DNA of 64,000 bases, taken from the NCBI GenBank assembly GCA_021904315.1, contig CM038918.1, positions 11,981,349 through 12,045,348 of the forward strand, given 5' to 3'. Under the pieces are notes generated by a model. It was not told the DNA's origin. It did no database searches and saw nothing but the letters and a program-made list of their open reading frames with translations. This document shows positions 35,947 to 49,100 of this stretch, one piece after another. This stretch comes from Sphagnum magellanicum (Eukaryota > Streptophyta > Sphagnopsida > Sphagnales > Sphagnaceae). Each line of letters starts with the position of its first letter. Positions within the stretch are counted from its first letter, which is position 1. The position numbers and the translations under genes are program-made.

Positions 35947-36250
35947 AAGAGCATCTCCACCCCGCCCCCAAACTGTGAACAAACTCCTTTATTTTAGAAT
36001 AGAATACCGTTTAATGATCACTGTCCCCACCCACAAACATCAGAAAAAGTCCCTTTTAAACACTCAAAAGACCATTTACGTCTTTACATCTGGACGAGTA
36101 ATAATAGTCAGTGTCCAAACCCATAGTAGGAAAAAGGATGACCACTGCAAAATGAACCATCATTACTGGAGAGCAGCAGGATTTGCCCTATCCTCCTGCA
36201 AGATTTAATGAAAAGGGGTGTTTGCCAGTGTGGGGGATGGAGATGCTCTA
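35947..36250. mobile_element. MITE, GAGCATCTCCACC-type ends
   Basis: Left end AAGAGCATCTCCACCCC and the complement of the right end, TAGAGCATCTCCATCCCCCA, share the first dozen bases and then CCCCCA.ACTG. The element is 304 bp, GC-richer than its flanks and non-coding. It shares terminal sequence, but not its interior, with the elements at 16761 and 45499. Confidence 0.75.
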
Positions 36251-39200
36251 TTAAGTTGTAACATAGAGAACAGGTCCAGAACCTGCAGCTCAAGTACTTA
36301 TTAACCCCCTTAAAAATATACCCTGGCACCTGCTATAGAGGCTTTTGAAACAATGGTACAACACAGTTGAGATTGTGAATTGTTTTTGAAAATCTACTCA
36401 CTGATGCCTGCCTCTCACACAGAGGAAAATCAACCAATCAAAGGTACATTAGCTTGATCACATCCTAACCACCACCCCCCTCTATATAGGTAGCTACAAC
36501 ATGTTGTCCTTCATTCACATGATTGGCTCCTATTTTGCCTTGGGGGGTCTATACCCATCAACAACAACAACAACTCGCTGCATGCATGCATTAGTGTGTC
36601 ATTGAATCCCACACTTGACTACTCATATTATGGACTTGCTTTGCTTGGTCAGCCTGCCATTTGGAGCCTCTGAGTCACCTTCCAAATGACCCAAAAACAC
36701 AAACAAACTGAGAGAGAGAGAGAGAGAGAGAGAAAAGATTCAATTTACAAGCATTCAACACCATTGAATTCTACACCTCACTCGTTCATATGAACTTGCT
36801 CGGTCAGCATGCCATTTGGAGCCTATGACTCACCGTCCAAATGAGCCACACAAACGAAAGGAGAAATGATTCAATTCACAAACATCCAACACGTTGCTCA
36901 ATGCAAAGTAGCATACTACAAGAATCCCTCAACAACAGAACCCACCCATATTGACAGGGTATTGAATTCCTGAAATTTGAGTTTTGTTTGATCTTGGAAT
37001 TGAGAGAGGGGTGGGGGGGGGGGCACAAATTGCACACAAAAAATCGCAGAAGCACAACAATGTTTGGGGCGGGGTATTGGGACCAGTATTGGGCGGGTAT
37101 CAGAAAATGGGTGAGAGCCAGCCAGGGTTTTAGATGGGTTCTCGGCATGAGAATTGGCAGTTATCACCCTTGGTGATACCCTGAATGAGATCCGCCCACT
37201 GGAGTTCCCATTGGAGTGAGAACCAACCATTCCGAGAGCATTTAAATGCTGATGATACCTGGTCAGGGTAGTGGCGGGTAGCAGGGTCCAGATCCCGAGC
37301 AAAGGGGAGTCTACGGGTATAATAAGCTAGGTAGTAGGTAGTAGGGTCTATAAAAAATTTGCATTTGTTTCTGCATTTCATTAAAAAAAATTATGACTTC
37401 TTTTTTTTTTTTGGCAAATTTTTTTGAATTTTGATAAACAAAAAATTCTTGATCTGTTAACTAAAATGATTGAACTGTGGTAACCAGCTTGTGAGAATCA
37501 CCTTTCAGAACTAACTATGATTAAATTTTTTGAGAACCAGCACTTTGAGAACCAGCTGAATTTATTTATTATTAAAAAATAAATCTGATACCCCTGGCCA
37601 ATTCTCTTATTAAGGTGTCGAAATTTTTTTTAAAAAGAAAGAATTCTTAGGCCCCCTCTCTACCAATGTTATCAGCATCTTTTTTTCTTTTTTAAATTTT
37701 TTTGGGGATGTCCAAAGGATCTCAAGGACATCCCTAATAACTTTTAGGTTTGAGAAGGGGATATTTGGTTCAGGGATGTCTCATCCATGCTCCAGAGCAT
37801 GCCTACAACTACATGGAATGGTGGGCAATCAATGGTTAACACATGTCAAGGAATGGCAGGAGATGATGGACGCATGTCAAGGAATAGTAGGAGAACGATG
37901 GACATACTCCTGGGAACGATGGGAACCACATTAGGGGATGATGATGGATCCATGGCAAACATCGCAGGGACGACATGAATGGCATGCGGATGATGGGAAA
38001 GACATGGGGACAGTGGGTTTGTGTCAAGCACCCTTATTTGATGTGGGCCTTGGTGAAATTTTTTGTTCCACAATAATGAGTCCAAAAAGCCACAATTTGT
38101 CTAAAATATTACTAATTTTCAGCTTCATTATATAAATATTCACTCATAGTTTGGCCCCTACCAAAAGCCAAAAAAAGTTTAAAAAGCATAATAGGTATAC
38201 AAAAAACAATTCTTATATAGCCAAGGAAGTGAAAAGCAATGTGCACCAATGGCCTGAAGAGGATTAGTAAAGACTAGTCTTGTGGGTGAGTATACACATT
38301 GTTGATTTCAGTTCCATTGTATTTTCTTCCTTGTTCCCATCAAGGTGTTTGTTCCATCGGGTTCCCATCAAGTTCCCCTATGTTCCCATATTGTTGTTCC
38401 CCAAGACTTTCCCAGTACCATATGTTTCCTATTAATTATTATGATAATCTTGTTATGAACAATGACAACAAAATTGGTGGGAGACCTAAAAACAAACAAG
38501 CAAAAAGGAGAAGCTCGAAAGTAGAAAAGTTATAATTTGAAAAAAAAGTGGAACACTCTAACAACTAAGAATGAATAGAAAAAGCAAACAACTGTAGTAA
38601 AGAAAATGCCAGAAAAGAAGCTCCTGGTGCAGCAAACAAAATATAAACTCATTCCAGTTGGTTCTCACACCCTTCAAACTCATCACATTCAATTTTGCAT
38701 TCCTATATCTTCAACACACTGCCAGTGTGTTAAAACTGTGCGCTGGACATCTTGACAAAAGACAGAGATTCCCTCATCACAGGTACTTAATACTGAAGAC
38801 ATTGGAAAAAGGAGGCTACCGTGTGTTCTTCGAGCAAATGGCCTTAAGGTCCAAAACCAGTGAGCTGTGGCCAACACAATTCACTGGGTTGCACACACAT
38901 CATCAAACAAATGGCCAGGAGGCTTGATGGATCCATCAGCTGGTTACCATTCATCGCCAATGTATTCACATCAACAACTATTTCTCTGAGTCTTTACTTT
39001 CCCATATTCAAGTCAGCCATATGACAAACAGATGAGATCTCATGAGAAAATTAAGGAAGGTATTTCCTCCACTGTCATGACACAAAAAAATGCATTGACT
39101 GATCATTCATGTCTGAATGTTGCACAATCAAGCATGACTCAATCTCAACTATCTCAAATATCACTTGAAGCTATAGACCTGAGCAGAAATGCAGTAAGCC

Positions 39201-39251
39201 CCAATCAGAGCAACAAATCATTTAACTGATAGTTTAGTCATCACCTGTGGT
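36251..39251. other. Spacer; last part is 3' side of the VIM gene
   Basis: No gene recognised. It contains (GA)n at 36711-36733, G runs at 37008-37022, a purine-rich stretch with repeated GATGG and GGGAA words (37790-38010) and repeated GTTCCCAT words (38330-38400). Roughly 38650-39250 has higher GC and probably includes the 3' untranslated region of the minus-strand gene. Confidence 0.4.
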
Positions 39252-42200
39252 CTATTCAAAATCACTATCTGAACTGACCTCCACCATGGCAGGGGAGCCA
39301 TTCAATTGCAGCTTCTTTGAGGTAGCATCTCCATTGTTGCATAGCCGGGTTCGTGTGATTCTGGGAGGCAACTTTGTGACATTACCTCGAGCTTTCTTTG
39401 CTACACACCCACGCCCATTTGGCTTAAGGCTCACTGCATGGTCTTCTGCTTCAGAGTCCACACATGCCCGCTTGTGGTCATGAGATTTGTCCACACCTGC
39501 AGCAGTTGCTGGTTCTTTGCTGGAGTTAGAATATCCCGTAAGTGTTGCTTTTCCTGCCTCAGGGATAGGTTTTCTCTTTCCCTGAGCTTGTGTTTCATTC
39601 TGCTCTTTCTGGAGATCACTAGTTGGCTTAGAGCAATCCTTCACATCACCTTCCTGATCACCCTGCATACAGGCAGTGTCACTTATAATTAGATGTCACA
39701 ACATTATCACAATAAGCTTCACTCAAACTAAGAACAACCTGGTCTCAACAGCTTGCAGCACAACAGTGGTCATCAGCTCTCCCAGGGAATGAACTCTAGT
39801 CGGTACAGACTGAAAGGAGAAATAGACAGGCATATTGCAGAGATGCTCTTGAGAGTAGAATGGATATGCCTTGCAGAGTCTGTTGTAGGAAGGATCAGGA
39901 ACTGGCACACATTGAGCCATGGTCTTCAAGTTGCCATTACCCTCAACCTTGGACGCTGGCTGTGGTGCAGATAATACCCTCCCACAACCTTCACCATTCT
40001 CGAGGGTCTTGGCAAAGGCATCAGAAGCAACTGATACTGCTGTCCTATCAGTTGAATCATTATTTTCTTCACTCTTCACAGGAGTCTGTTTCTCAATATC
40101 CTCCTCATTCCTCTGAGTTATTGCATCAGCAGCACCTGCAGCATCATGTTCAAGGTCTGCACATTGCAACAGGTGCATCTAATTTGTAAGTAAGAATCAT
40201 TAGAGAGATAACTAATGGCTCCACTATTCAGCTGCACCATAATTAACCAACTGCTGACAAGAACAATCCATGTACACACCTCTACAACTCTAGTAAACCA
40301 ATACAGTCTAAGATCTCGGCATAGGGTTGGCCCAAAGACAGAATTCAGCTTGCCTGGTTTGCAGTCATCTCCAATCTCATCAGCTTCCTCATTTGTATCA
40401 CTTGAATGGTCAACAACAGGTGTGTCCTGCAGAGTTTGAATGACCTCCTCCATCTGCCGATTTATCTGGACAAGCTCATGTTGCATATTTAGCTTCTGAT
40501 TTGTGACACACCCAGACAACAATCAATGAGTACAGAGTGTCATTCATAAAAATATAGACCATCTCATCTTTAATTACCTGTGGAGTAATGAGATAGTCAC
40601 TGATGTCTGCATTGCAGGTGGGGCAACGCTTCATTACTTTTTGAGTACGCAAGGGACGTCCAGAGACACCTGTCCGCTCCCGTGTAGATTGCTGGCCAAA
40701 TGCACCATCCAAGCAGGGCTTGCAAAAGTTGTGACCACAGGGCATAGACAGAGGCTGCTGGAGCACCTTGCGACAAACACCACACCCAAATTCTGCATCC
40801 CCAGAGCCCATATCAGAACCCTTTCACAGTCCCAACCCAAATGTGTACAACAATCAATGCACAAGATATGCAATTTCACCTTTAAGCAGACGCTGCTGGA
40901 TGGAGAGTTGCTTGCGTTTCTGCACAGACTCACTCGAACCTTTACCAGTCTTCCTGCTTGGTGGTGCCTCCCGCATCCATCCCCATTCTCCACACTCCTT
41001 CACAAACAGTAACAACCTCATCATTCACATAGTTTTACATTACTGAGCCGGTTTATTCCTCCAGCACACCACTAGCCATCCAATCCATGGCCAGGAATTT
41101 GTATGTCTATGCACTGATGACTCAATTTGGTTCAATAAGACTATTAGTGGACTAAAGACATATTTGTGCTTTAAAAAGATAACAGTGACCTGCATCACAG
41201 TATGTACAATACACTTGTACTTTGAATTGATACCTTAAAATCCCAGGAAGGGGGCAGCTTCCTATCAAATATGTCAGTTGCAATCTTCAGCTCCTCAATT
41301 TCTGGCAGGGGCCTTGGCCTATCTCCTTGCTCATCACTGAAAAGATAAGAGTAGCAACAACTTATTAAAACCAGAAATTGCATATTTCCTCAGCAACAGT
41401 GCCTGTGGACTCCTGGAAAAGTCATGAGAGCATTAGCAGGCAATTGATACACATCTGGTGTCCTCCAACAAAACTTGGTGCCTCGTCACAATGACAGAGA
41501 TTTTGTATATGGTTGAATCCACCAACCTTGTCCAAGGAGCAGGCTCATTGTCACACCGCACAAAGAGATAACGGCAAACTTGGTATCCCTGAAATTCCAA
41601 GAGACAGAAACAAAGGTCACAAGTCGGTAGGTGCACACTTACAGCAAAAGCTTACCAAGCAGCGTACCTCTAAGTGATGTAATAACAAAAGCCCAAAGGC
41701 TAATGAGTCTCCTACCTGAATCCCTTTCTTGCGCCAGCACTTCTCAATCCTGTAAACGCCATCATATCTCACGCCTGTCTCTGGTGCATAGCATGACCGC
41801 TTCTCCTTATGTGACCTGAGCAGGATTGGAAAAGGCTGAGCTTGTGCAAAAAATAGAAAGGCACCAATCATGGTCATGAAGCATTTGTTAGCATGTTCCA
41901 TAAGACAGGTTAGCATGAAATACTCGCTCAGAGCTGCTGAAGAAGAAAGCCAAGGAATAAAATGACAGAAAAGAAACTTTCTAAGTCACAAAGAGAAAAA
42001 ATTACCTTACAACACGAACAGGGTATCCCTGTTTGCAGCTGATACGCAAAGCTTCATTCATCTTATCAAACTTCTGGTCAAATGATTGTTCCTTGTTAGT
42101 TCGCTTATTACCACTCAAGTCTCTTCCACCACTGCAAAAAAACCAAAAATTGTATCGGCCTTCTGAAGATGGACACCTATCAACCTCACAATAAGCAAAA

Positions 42201-43539
42201 AAGCCTTAAATGCAGGAAAACAAACTAAATGGCTCACCTGCCAGTGTACAGAAACCATTCACCATGGTCTTCATCATCTTCATAGCCCCCAGATAGAGCT
42301 ACTGACTGAGAGCCATAATCTGATTGGCCTGCAATGCCAGCAACATGGGGCATATGAGCACCCCACTGTCGACATTCCAGACGATCTTCCCAGCTTTCCC
42401 CAACCAAGACCCCTTGGTTTCGCAAAGGATCACTCTCTGCCGGGATGGGCCCAAAATGGTCAGGTGGAATAGTAACAAATATCTTTCCACTGCAGGCATT
42501 GGCTTTGCCAGTCTTCACAGCTCGGCTTGTGGTAAAACACTTGTCAGGCCTACTGTCATTGTCACGATGCTGATAGACCTTTGGAGGCCCACCATTACTA
42601 CTCTTGGCAGTTTTTGCCATGCGAATTGCAATGACAAGAGCTGCATTGATTCGTGGATGGCTTGCCATTTTGGCAGGGATGGCAGCTCGGCACTTTCCAC
42701 ATGTCTTCTTCCCCTGACCAACCCATTTCTGGAAGCACTTCAAACAGAAATTGTGCCCACATGGTGTCTGCATCCATGGCAATAAATCAGTTGTTACATG
42801 GGACAGTGCAAACAAAAGATGATGCCTGCAAACAAACACTCCAACAAGAAGAAGAAGAAGAAGAAGAAGAAGAAACTTGGCAACAGGATTCTGCAATATA
42901 CATTCAACAAATTGCAGATTAGAAACTGGAGCTCTCAGAGACAGAAGTTGACCTCTTTTTCCTTTGAAAACCTACAGGGTTTAAAGAAAGTGGGCATGAA
43001 AAGAGAGGACATCTATACATAAAAATCCCCACAGAACTCACCGTCACAGGTCGATCAGCCAGCTGCATGCAAAAAATGCAGTCCAAACTCTGGTCCAAGA
43101 ACTTGAGAGTCGAGTTCCAATTCCCGCCGTCGCCATTCTTTGTGGGACAGCCATTAAGAGGAGCTCTTGTAAGGAGGCCGGCTGTATCGTTCAGCCCCTT
43201 GCTCATAATCTCCTGCCGTCTCTTCGCCTTCTCAACCTCCGTGAGGCTTTCATCAGCCTGAATTGCCCGGATCCGACTCACCACTTCGCTCGCCGGTGCC
43301 TGGAAAGGCTTGTCAACCGCCGCCGAGGCGAGAGGAGGCAGGGAAAAAGAAGAAGAAAGTGGGGAAAGACAGCAGTCTGGGCAATCCCAGTCTCCGGATG
43401 GCACACTCTCCAGAGGCGGATGCAAACATTGCATATGCCACGGACTACTGCAGGAGTTACAGAGCAGGACATCACAGTCTGGTGGCACGTCCTTGCACAC
43501 CATACAACGGCCTTCTGTATCGCAGGGCAAATCCGTCAT
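39252..43539 (-). CDS. VIM/ORTHRUS-type E3 ubiquitin ligase (PHD-RING-SRA-RING)
   Basis: Nuclear reader of hemimethylated CG DNA and histone tails that helps maintain CG methylation; relative of Arabidopsis VIM1-3 and animal UHRF1. Exons: 43539-43042, 42767-42238, 42131-42006, 41815-41716, 41588-41527, 41336-41234, 40997-40880, 40792-40578, 40495-40354, 40156-39948, 39662-39252 (837 residues). Phases agree at every junction. PHD: C12, C15, C22/C27, C30, H35, C38, C53, C56. RING1: C154-C192 with [14 protein letters not shown]: about 260-435, with [20 protein letters not shown] and [20 protein letters not shown]2: C516-C572. Residues 585-837 are a polar tail ending [10 protein letters not shown], longer than in VIM1 (about 645 residues in all). 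Exons 1-8 are firm. Exon 9 seems to end at a GC donor, and the last three junctions are less certain. Confidence 0.95.
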
Positions 43540-43988
43540 CTTGAACTGATTGCTGCGGCAGCTCTCTCTTTCACGGTTTTCGTCCTCTCACCTCCAACAC
43601 CTGGGCCCCTTACTCACTGCGGCATTTTCTAAAGCAATGCGGCTGCTAGAGTGCTTGGTTGCTTCTAATTTCTCCAGATCTTTGAGCACATCATGTATCT
43701 ATCTGCTGCCACTTGTCCACTTCAGTTTGAATTTGAAAGCAACAGACATATCCGAACAGAATTGTGCAACGCAAGCTACAGACCATGCGAAATTACGAGT
43801 GTTTTGACGCAAAAAATAAAATAAAATCCTGTTCCCGCGTTTCTCGCCCTCCAATAACTCCCGAGTTTGGAAAAGGCTGGAAGTTTCGTCTCGTCTCTTC
43901 AGAGCGTCGAAACTACCTAAACGAACATTTCTCCCAACAAACCAAAGCTGAAGGAAAATCGCAAGCAGAAACAAAGACCGCTAATTCC

Positions 43989-44029
<41 letters not shown>

Positions 44030-44718
44030 ACCGAAATCAAAAAATGCATCAAACAGATGCATACAGCACCAAAAGCTCTTCGACGGCATGAACTCTTACA
44101 CGAAGTCTAGGCATTACAATACAGAGCATCGGACTAGTGTTGAACATGAAATCAAAGCAAAAACAAAAATTTAAAAAAAAGACAAAACGCGAGCAATAAA
44201 ACCGACAAGAGTGAAGAGAAAAGAAAGAAACAGAAAAGGGTCAAGAAGTGCAAAGAAGGGACTGGCGCCGAAATGGCGCTTGAAAGAGATTGAAAGAGAG
44301 ACAGACAAGAGACAGAGACAGAGAGAGAAGCACCTTGGAAGCGATCAAGAGGTCGTCATCGGCCACAAAGCTGTTGGCCCTTTCGCACACCCTCTGCGTC
44401 TGCTGCAAAAAAACCGCCCTTAGAGAGAGAGAGAGTGCGTGTGTTGGGAGGCTTTAGGGCAACAAGCGTCCGCGCGGGCCGCTCAGTCTGTTGCCACGGC
44501 ACGCGTCGTGCACCTCTTGGCGACTTTGGTTCCGGAGCCGTCGCAGCGGGGAATGAAGGAAGGAAGGAAGGAAGTGGGGCGCGGGCGGGAGGGTGGGACG
44601 GGACGGGACGGGACGGGCGGACGGCGGGGCGGACTCCTTTCCTTTCCCTTCTTTCCATTCTCGCGGGTTATTTTAAAAAGGGAAGTGGCCGAGGTGAGCT
44701 TGGCGGGAAGCGTTGTAT
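43540..44718 (-). promoter_or_regulatory. Upstream region of the VIM gene
   Basis: No other gene is recognised. On the plus strand there is an (AG)n run at 43997-44030, purine-rich DNA to 44330 and a GC-rich patch (44460-44640) with GGACG/GGGAC repeats. GC-rich open frames on both strands (44356-44809) are low-complexity and not supported as genes. Promoter elements were not pinpointed. Confidence 0.4.
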
Positions 44719-45330
44719 TGACGGTTTTCAAGAGGCTATCATAATCCCGACGGACGTGGATGGATGAATTCCAATTACTAAAATAGAATTCAATGTTCAT
44801 GGAAGTCATTTTGTCAGTCAGTTAGTCAGTCAGCCGTCGCATCCAGGGTGCGTCGTTTTTTCTTTCTTTCTTTTTTCAATTTTGTGATAATCAAAAAATA
44901 AAAATAAAAATTGGCGAACTAGATAAAGCTTTTTTGTTTCTGACGGTTTTCAGCATCCCGTCCAACTAATCCTGACGGACGTGAATGGATGAATTTTAAA
45001 TTATTAATATAGAATTCAATGTTCATGGAAGACAGTTAGTCAGTCAGTCGTTGCATCCAGGGTCCAGCAGCGTGGTTTTTTTCTTTCTTTTTTTTTTTTT
45101 TTCAATTTTGTGATAATCGAAAATTTGGCGAACTCGCTAGCTAGGGCTGTTGTTGTTTCTGACGGTTTTCAACACCCCCGTCCTCATCCTGAACGACCGG
45201 ACGGGACGGAACGTGGATGGATGAATAAAAATTATTAAAATACAATTCAACCTTCATGGAAGGAAGCCAGTCGTTGCATCCAGGGATATTCTTCCGATTT
45301 TGTGATATCGAAAAAGCGCGAATGTTTTCA
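44719..45330. repeat. Three tandem ~220-bp repeats upstream of the VIM gene
   Basis: Copies start at 44719, 44941 and 45160. Each opens with TGACGGTTTTCA, then GACG(G)ACGTGGATGGATGAAT, AATTCAATGTTCATGGAAG, a (GTCA)n run with GCATCCAGGG, a T-rich run and TTTTGTGATAATC. The copies differ by substitutions and small gaps, so the array is not very recent. Confidence 0.9.
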
Positions 45331-45498
45331 AAAATTTAGCGAAATTTGTCGAATTTTAGGACAAACCTGTTCTGATGATGTTCTTGACCCCAAAAATAAA
45401 TAAAATTTAAGACCACTTTGGTAGTAAAACTAAAATTTTCTTGAAATTCGTACAATTGAGGTGAGGAAAAAAATAAATGCCAAATAATTTTGCACTTA

Positions 45499-45792
45499 CT
45501 TAGAGCATATCCAGAGGTGCTTAGTATGTGATCATGCACAGAAAAATTGGATGAAGAAAAGCCAAAATATGCCGGTTTGGCTCAAGAAAATAGTTTTGGC
45601 ACAGCAAAATTTGCAATGGCTCAGCTGGTAAAATGCACTGCAACGACAAATACCACCACGGGAAAAGAGTGTAATAAATATGATCTGACTGCTAAACAGT
45701 GTTCTTGGTTGGCTTATAATAATAATGATTGGTCCAGGTGGTTTGCTATTGTAGTAGTAAATTCCTACTATAATTAGAGGCCATGTTCTAAG
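45499..45792. mobile_element. MITE, GAGCATCTCCACC-type ends
   Basis: Left end CTTAGAGCATATCCAGAGGT and complement of right end CTTAGAACATGGCCTC. The interior shares GAGTGTAATAAATATGAT and GGTCCAGGTGGTTTGCTATT with 16761-17221. 294 bp, non-coding. Confidence 0.7.
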
Positions 45793-45856
45793 CCATTATA
45801 ACCAATTGCCTCCTAAGGAAGGAAGGGGTTTATTGGCCTGGTGTACCAAGGCCCTT

Positions 45857-46160
45857 AAGGATATTGTGTTTAGATTCATTATAGAGTATAGTAGTAACTT
45901 AAGGTATTTTGGCCCCTATGTAAGTAATAGATCTATTTTTGTATGAGGATTTTTGAAACATCATATTTTTTTGGCTTGTGTGGAAAGTTGAGATTAGTTA
46001 TAATAGAGTTTATAATATCTTGAAGGATTTTTGGTTTCTTTTATAGAATTTTTTTTGAAGATTAATATTTTTTTTTTCATGGTGAAATAAATATTTGAGT
46101 TTCCATAATTCTTCTTCTTCTTTTGCCTTAAGATCTTCTTTTTAATGTAAATGGCAAGGA
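45857..46160 (+). repeat. Dispersed repeat, copy C
   Basis: Same family and orientation as 27044-27392, including AGGATATTGTGTT, TTTTGGCCCCTA, ATCTTGAAGGATTTTTGG and GAGTTTCCATAATTCTT. It has no telomere-type insert. Confidence 0.8.
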
Positions 46161-49100
46161 GAACAATCTTCCCTTTTACCCAGATTTTGGCCACATTAAA
46201 AAAAAATTAAATTAAAATCTAAAAAATAAATTATGTTGAGTAAAGCCTTTGGATGAGGGCATTACCATGTCGGCTATCTACTCGCATAGGCCCTCCTTAT
46301 GGTCATACAATTGTGCTCGGGCATTACCACCCTACACAAAACCGAAAAAGAAAAAATCACCCGAGAGGTGTAATGTTTTCAATTTTTCACGGAAATTTCA
46401 GCCATGAATTTAATATAGGTACTAACCAATTTTTTTGGGAGGCCAAAGTTTTGCGACTTGGGGATTTTTATTTTTTTTTTCCAGAATTTTTTTTGAATGG
46501 AAATTTTGTGATTTTTCGGTATTGGTTTCGCCATTTTTTTGAAATAGGAATAATTGAATTAGCCACATCTTGACCTAGGCTCTTGTAGCAGCACTTTTGT
46601 AACCATGCTACAGCCCACCTAGTATAGGACAGTCGCCATTTAATGATAATTAAATGCTGGGGTCCTTGCCAGTGGACCTACTTGAGGAATTAAAAATTAG
46701 ATTTTATTTATTTTTTAAAAAAAACTCTGGTACCAACTTAGGTAATTATAAATGTAATTTTGGGAAAAATGTTAGTGGTGATTTTAATCATATCAATTAG
46801 TGTTATTTTTGGGGCGAAATTTCACAATGTGATTACGAAGAAAAATTAATTAGTGTTTGCCATGAAAAACATTTTGCTAATGTTTTGGAATTTTTTGATA
46901 TCACAAAATTGGAAATGAAAAAGAAAAAAAAAAAACCCTAATATCAACAAGGCAAAGTAAGTTCATAAAATTTATTAGCCATGATTTTAATATGCCAAAC
47001 AAATGAGGGTGATGGTAAAGTCTTCAGGAAAAAATATTAGCCATGTAAGCACAAATTAAAAAATTTTGAACAAAAAATTTAGGGCCATGTAAGCTTTGAA
47101 ATCTTCCGAATTTGAGTAATGATATATACATATATATGTTTTGCAAACTTATTGATATTTTTTTTAATTAATTTAAAAATTAAGATAAATGACCAATATT
47201 TTACCTTGTTTCCATGGAAAAAAGTAGGTGTAAATATAAATATGTTCATTTGCATTTTATTCCCATCTAGAGATATATCCAAATAAATACCAATTTTTGA
47301 AAATAAGGATTACTTCTAACCTACCAATAATGTGAATTCTTCTAATGAAAGCCTCATATTAAGTAATACATGTACATTTTCTTTTTGACATGTGAGAGAC
47401 TCCACCAACCTTGTTGCTATTAACCCCCTTATGCTCCAATGCTTATCAAAGTACCTATTAGTTATGTCCTTATTCCTTGCCTACCTACTTCACTCTTCGA
47501 ACTTGAGGAATTTGTCAATAAATTGAATATTTTGAAAATTTAAAAAAAAGAACCACCCAATTTAGTTTTCATTCGCAAATGTACTTAAGATTAATGTAAC
47601 ATGACACCAAATTGTTCATACTTTGCAAAGGGCATGGTGCATACAAACTACAAAACCAAATAATGGTGCTTCTTTGCATCAATGTTAAACGTGTTCCAAT
47701 AATGGTGAAAGCATGAGAGACTATCACTTCTCATAAGTACCAAGCTCTCTCCTTCACAACACAATGAGGAAGGTTGGGACATGATTGATACATTTTGCCA
47801 ACATTTGATTAATGTGTACTTGTCAATACTTAATGTATATGTTTTAAATTGGCACCCCTTTACACTTCGTCACATGATTTGAATTCTATTAGAACCTTGT
47901 AATGTAATGTGAGACAACGAGGGGGGGGGAAACAATGTCTATTGCATGTATTCAAAAAACACCACAAAAAATCGTTTACAACTATGCAATTATGTGAATA
48001 ACACACCATTCCAAAATGTGTGAATGCTTGTGCCACTTGTTTATGTGGCTATGCACAACAAAAGCTTTGATGGCATGAGTTAACTAACCACACATCACTT
48101 TTCTACCATTCAAGTTAAACCATTATGGTTTTCATCCATCGTTATAATGCATTCACATTTGCAAGTATAGGTTGTGTAACATAGTTATTTTGATGATTTA
48201 TAAAAAATTTATTGTAATAATTTGGTTGAAATAAAATTGAAGTTGTTTACACAATAATGGCATTAACCCAAATTAGATTTTTGTTATTATTGAATAATGA
48301 AACCTACATGTAGTGTTGTATTCATATTTTCATTCATAATGTTTAAAGCTAATTTAAATTAGTTTAGGCCATAGATGTAATGATTAAATAAAATTAAAAA
48401 AACCTTGTTGAGTTCAACAAGTTGATCAATTTCTAAGGAGAGAAATTTATATAAATACACTAGGAAGAATTTCAAGCCTAGCAATTCAAACAAACATAAG
48501 TATACATTCTATATTGAAATGAAGTTTCAAAAGGAAAATATCAAGCAATGGTCATGGAATATCATCACAAAATAAATGCATCATCAAACTTGAGGTTTTC
48601 ACATTAGACATTTTTAAATTGTGAAAGAAAAATAATTATTGATAACTACCATTCTTGCCATTAATGTTTTGTCTTATATAATTCCCAACAATGGAATAGG
48701 TTGAAAAAAATTAGAATTCATAACTAACTATAGCAAGGTTATTAATAATTTTAGTTCTCAACTTAAAACATGGCATTAGAATACCAATTCAAATACAAAC
48801 ATGTAATGAACCTTATATATTCTAGCTTATTAAAATTTGGAAATATTAAAATTGAGGTTATTGGACCAAAGTTTTTTAATAATTAATTACTTTGATAAAA
48901 ATAAATTGTTATGAAACAACTTGGGTGTGCAACCAACTCCCAAGATGGGTAATAAAGTGTCCTTCCTAGGATGAAAGGAAGTTGAATCCAAGATCAAAAC
49001 TTGAAAAATATATAAACACATTCCCACATGGAATGAAAATGTGTGAGAGTTAAAAGGGAGGCATTATAGGACTCCTAAGTTGAACTTTTACTAAGATATA

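Noticed and set aside
36876-37381. Minus-strand frames of 83-128 residues
   Set aside because: Different frames overlap in mixed repeat sequence with G runs; no recognisable family.
44356-44809. Overlapping GC-rich frames on both strands
   Set aside because: Pro/Arg/Gly composition from GGGAC repeats; no homology recognised; position fits promoter or leader of the VIM gene.
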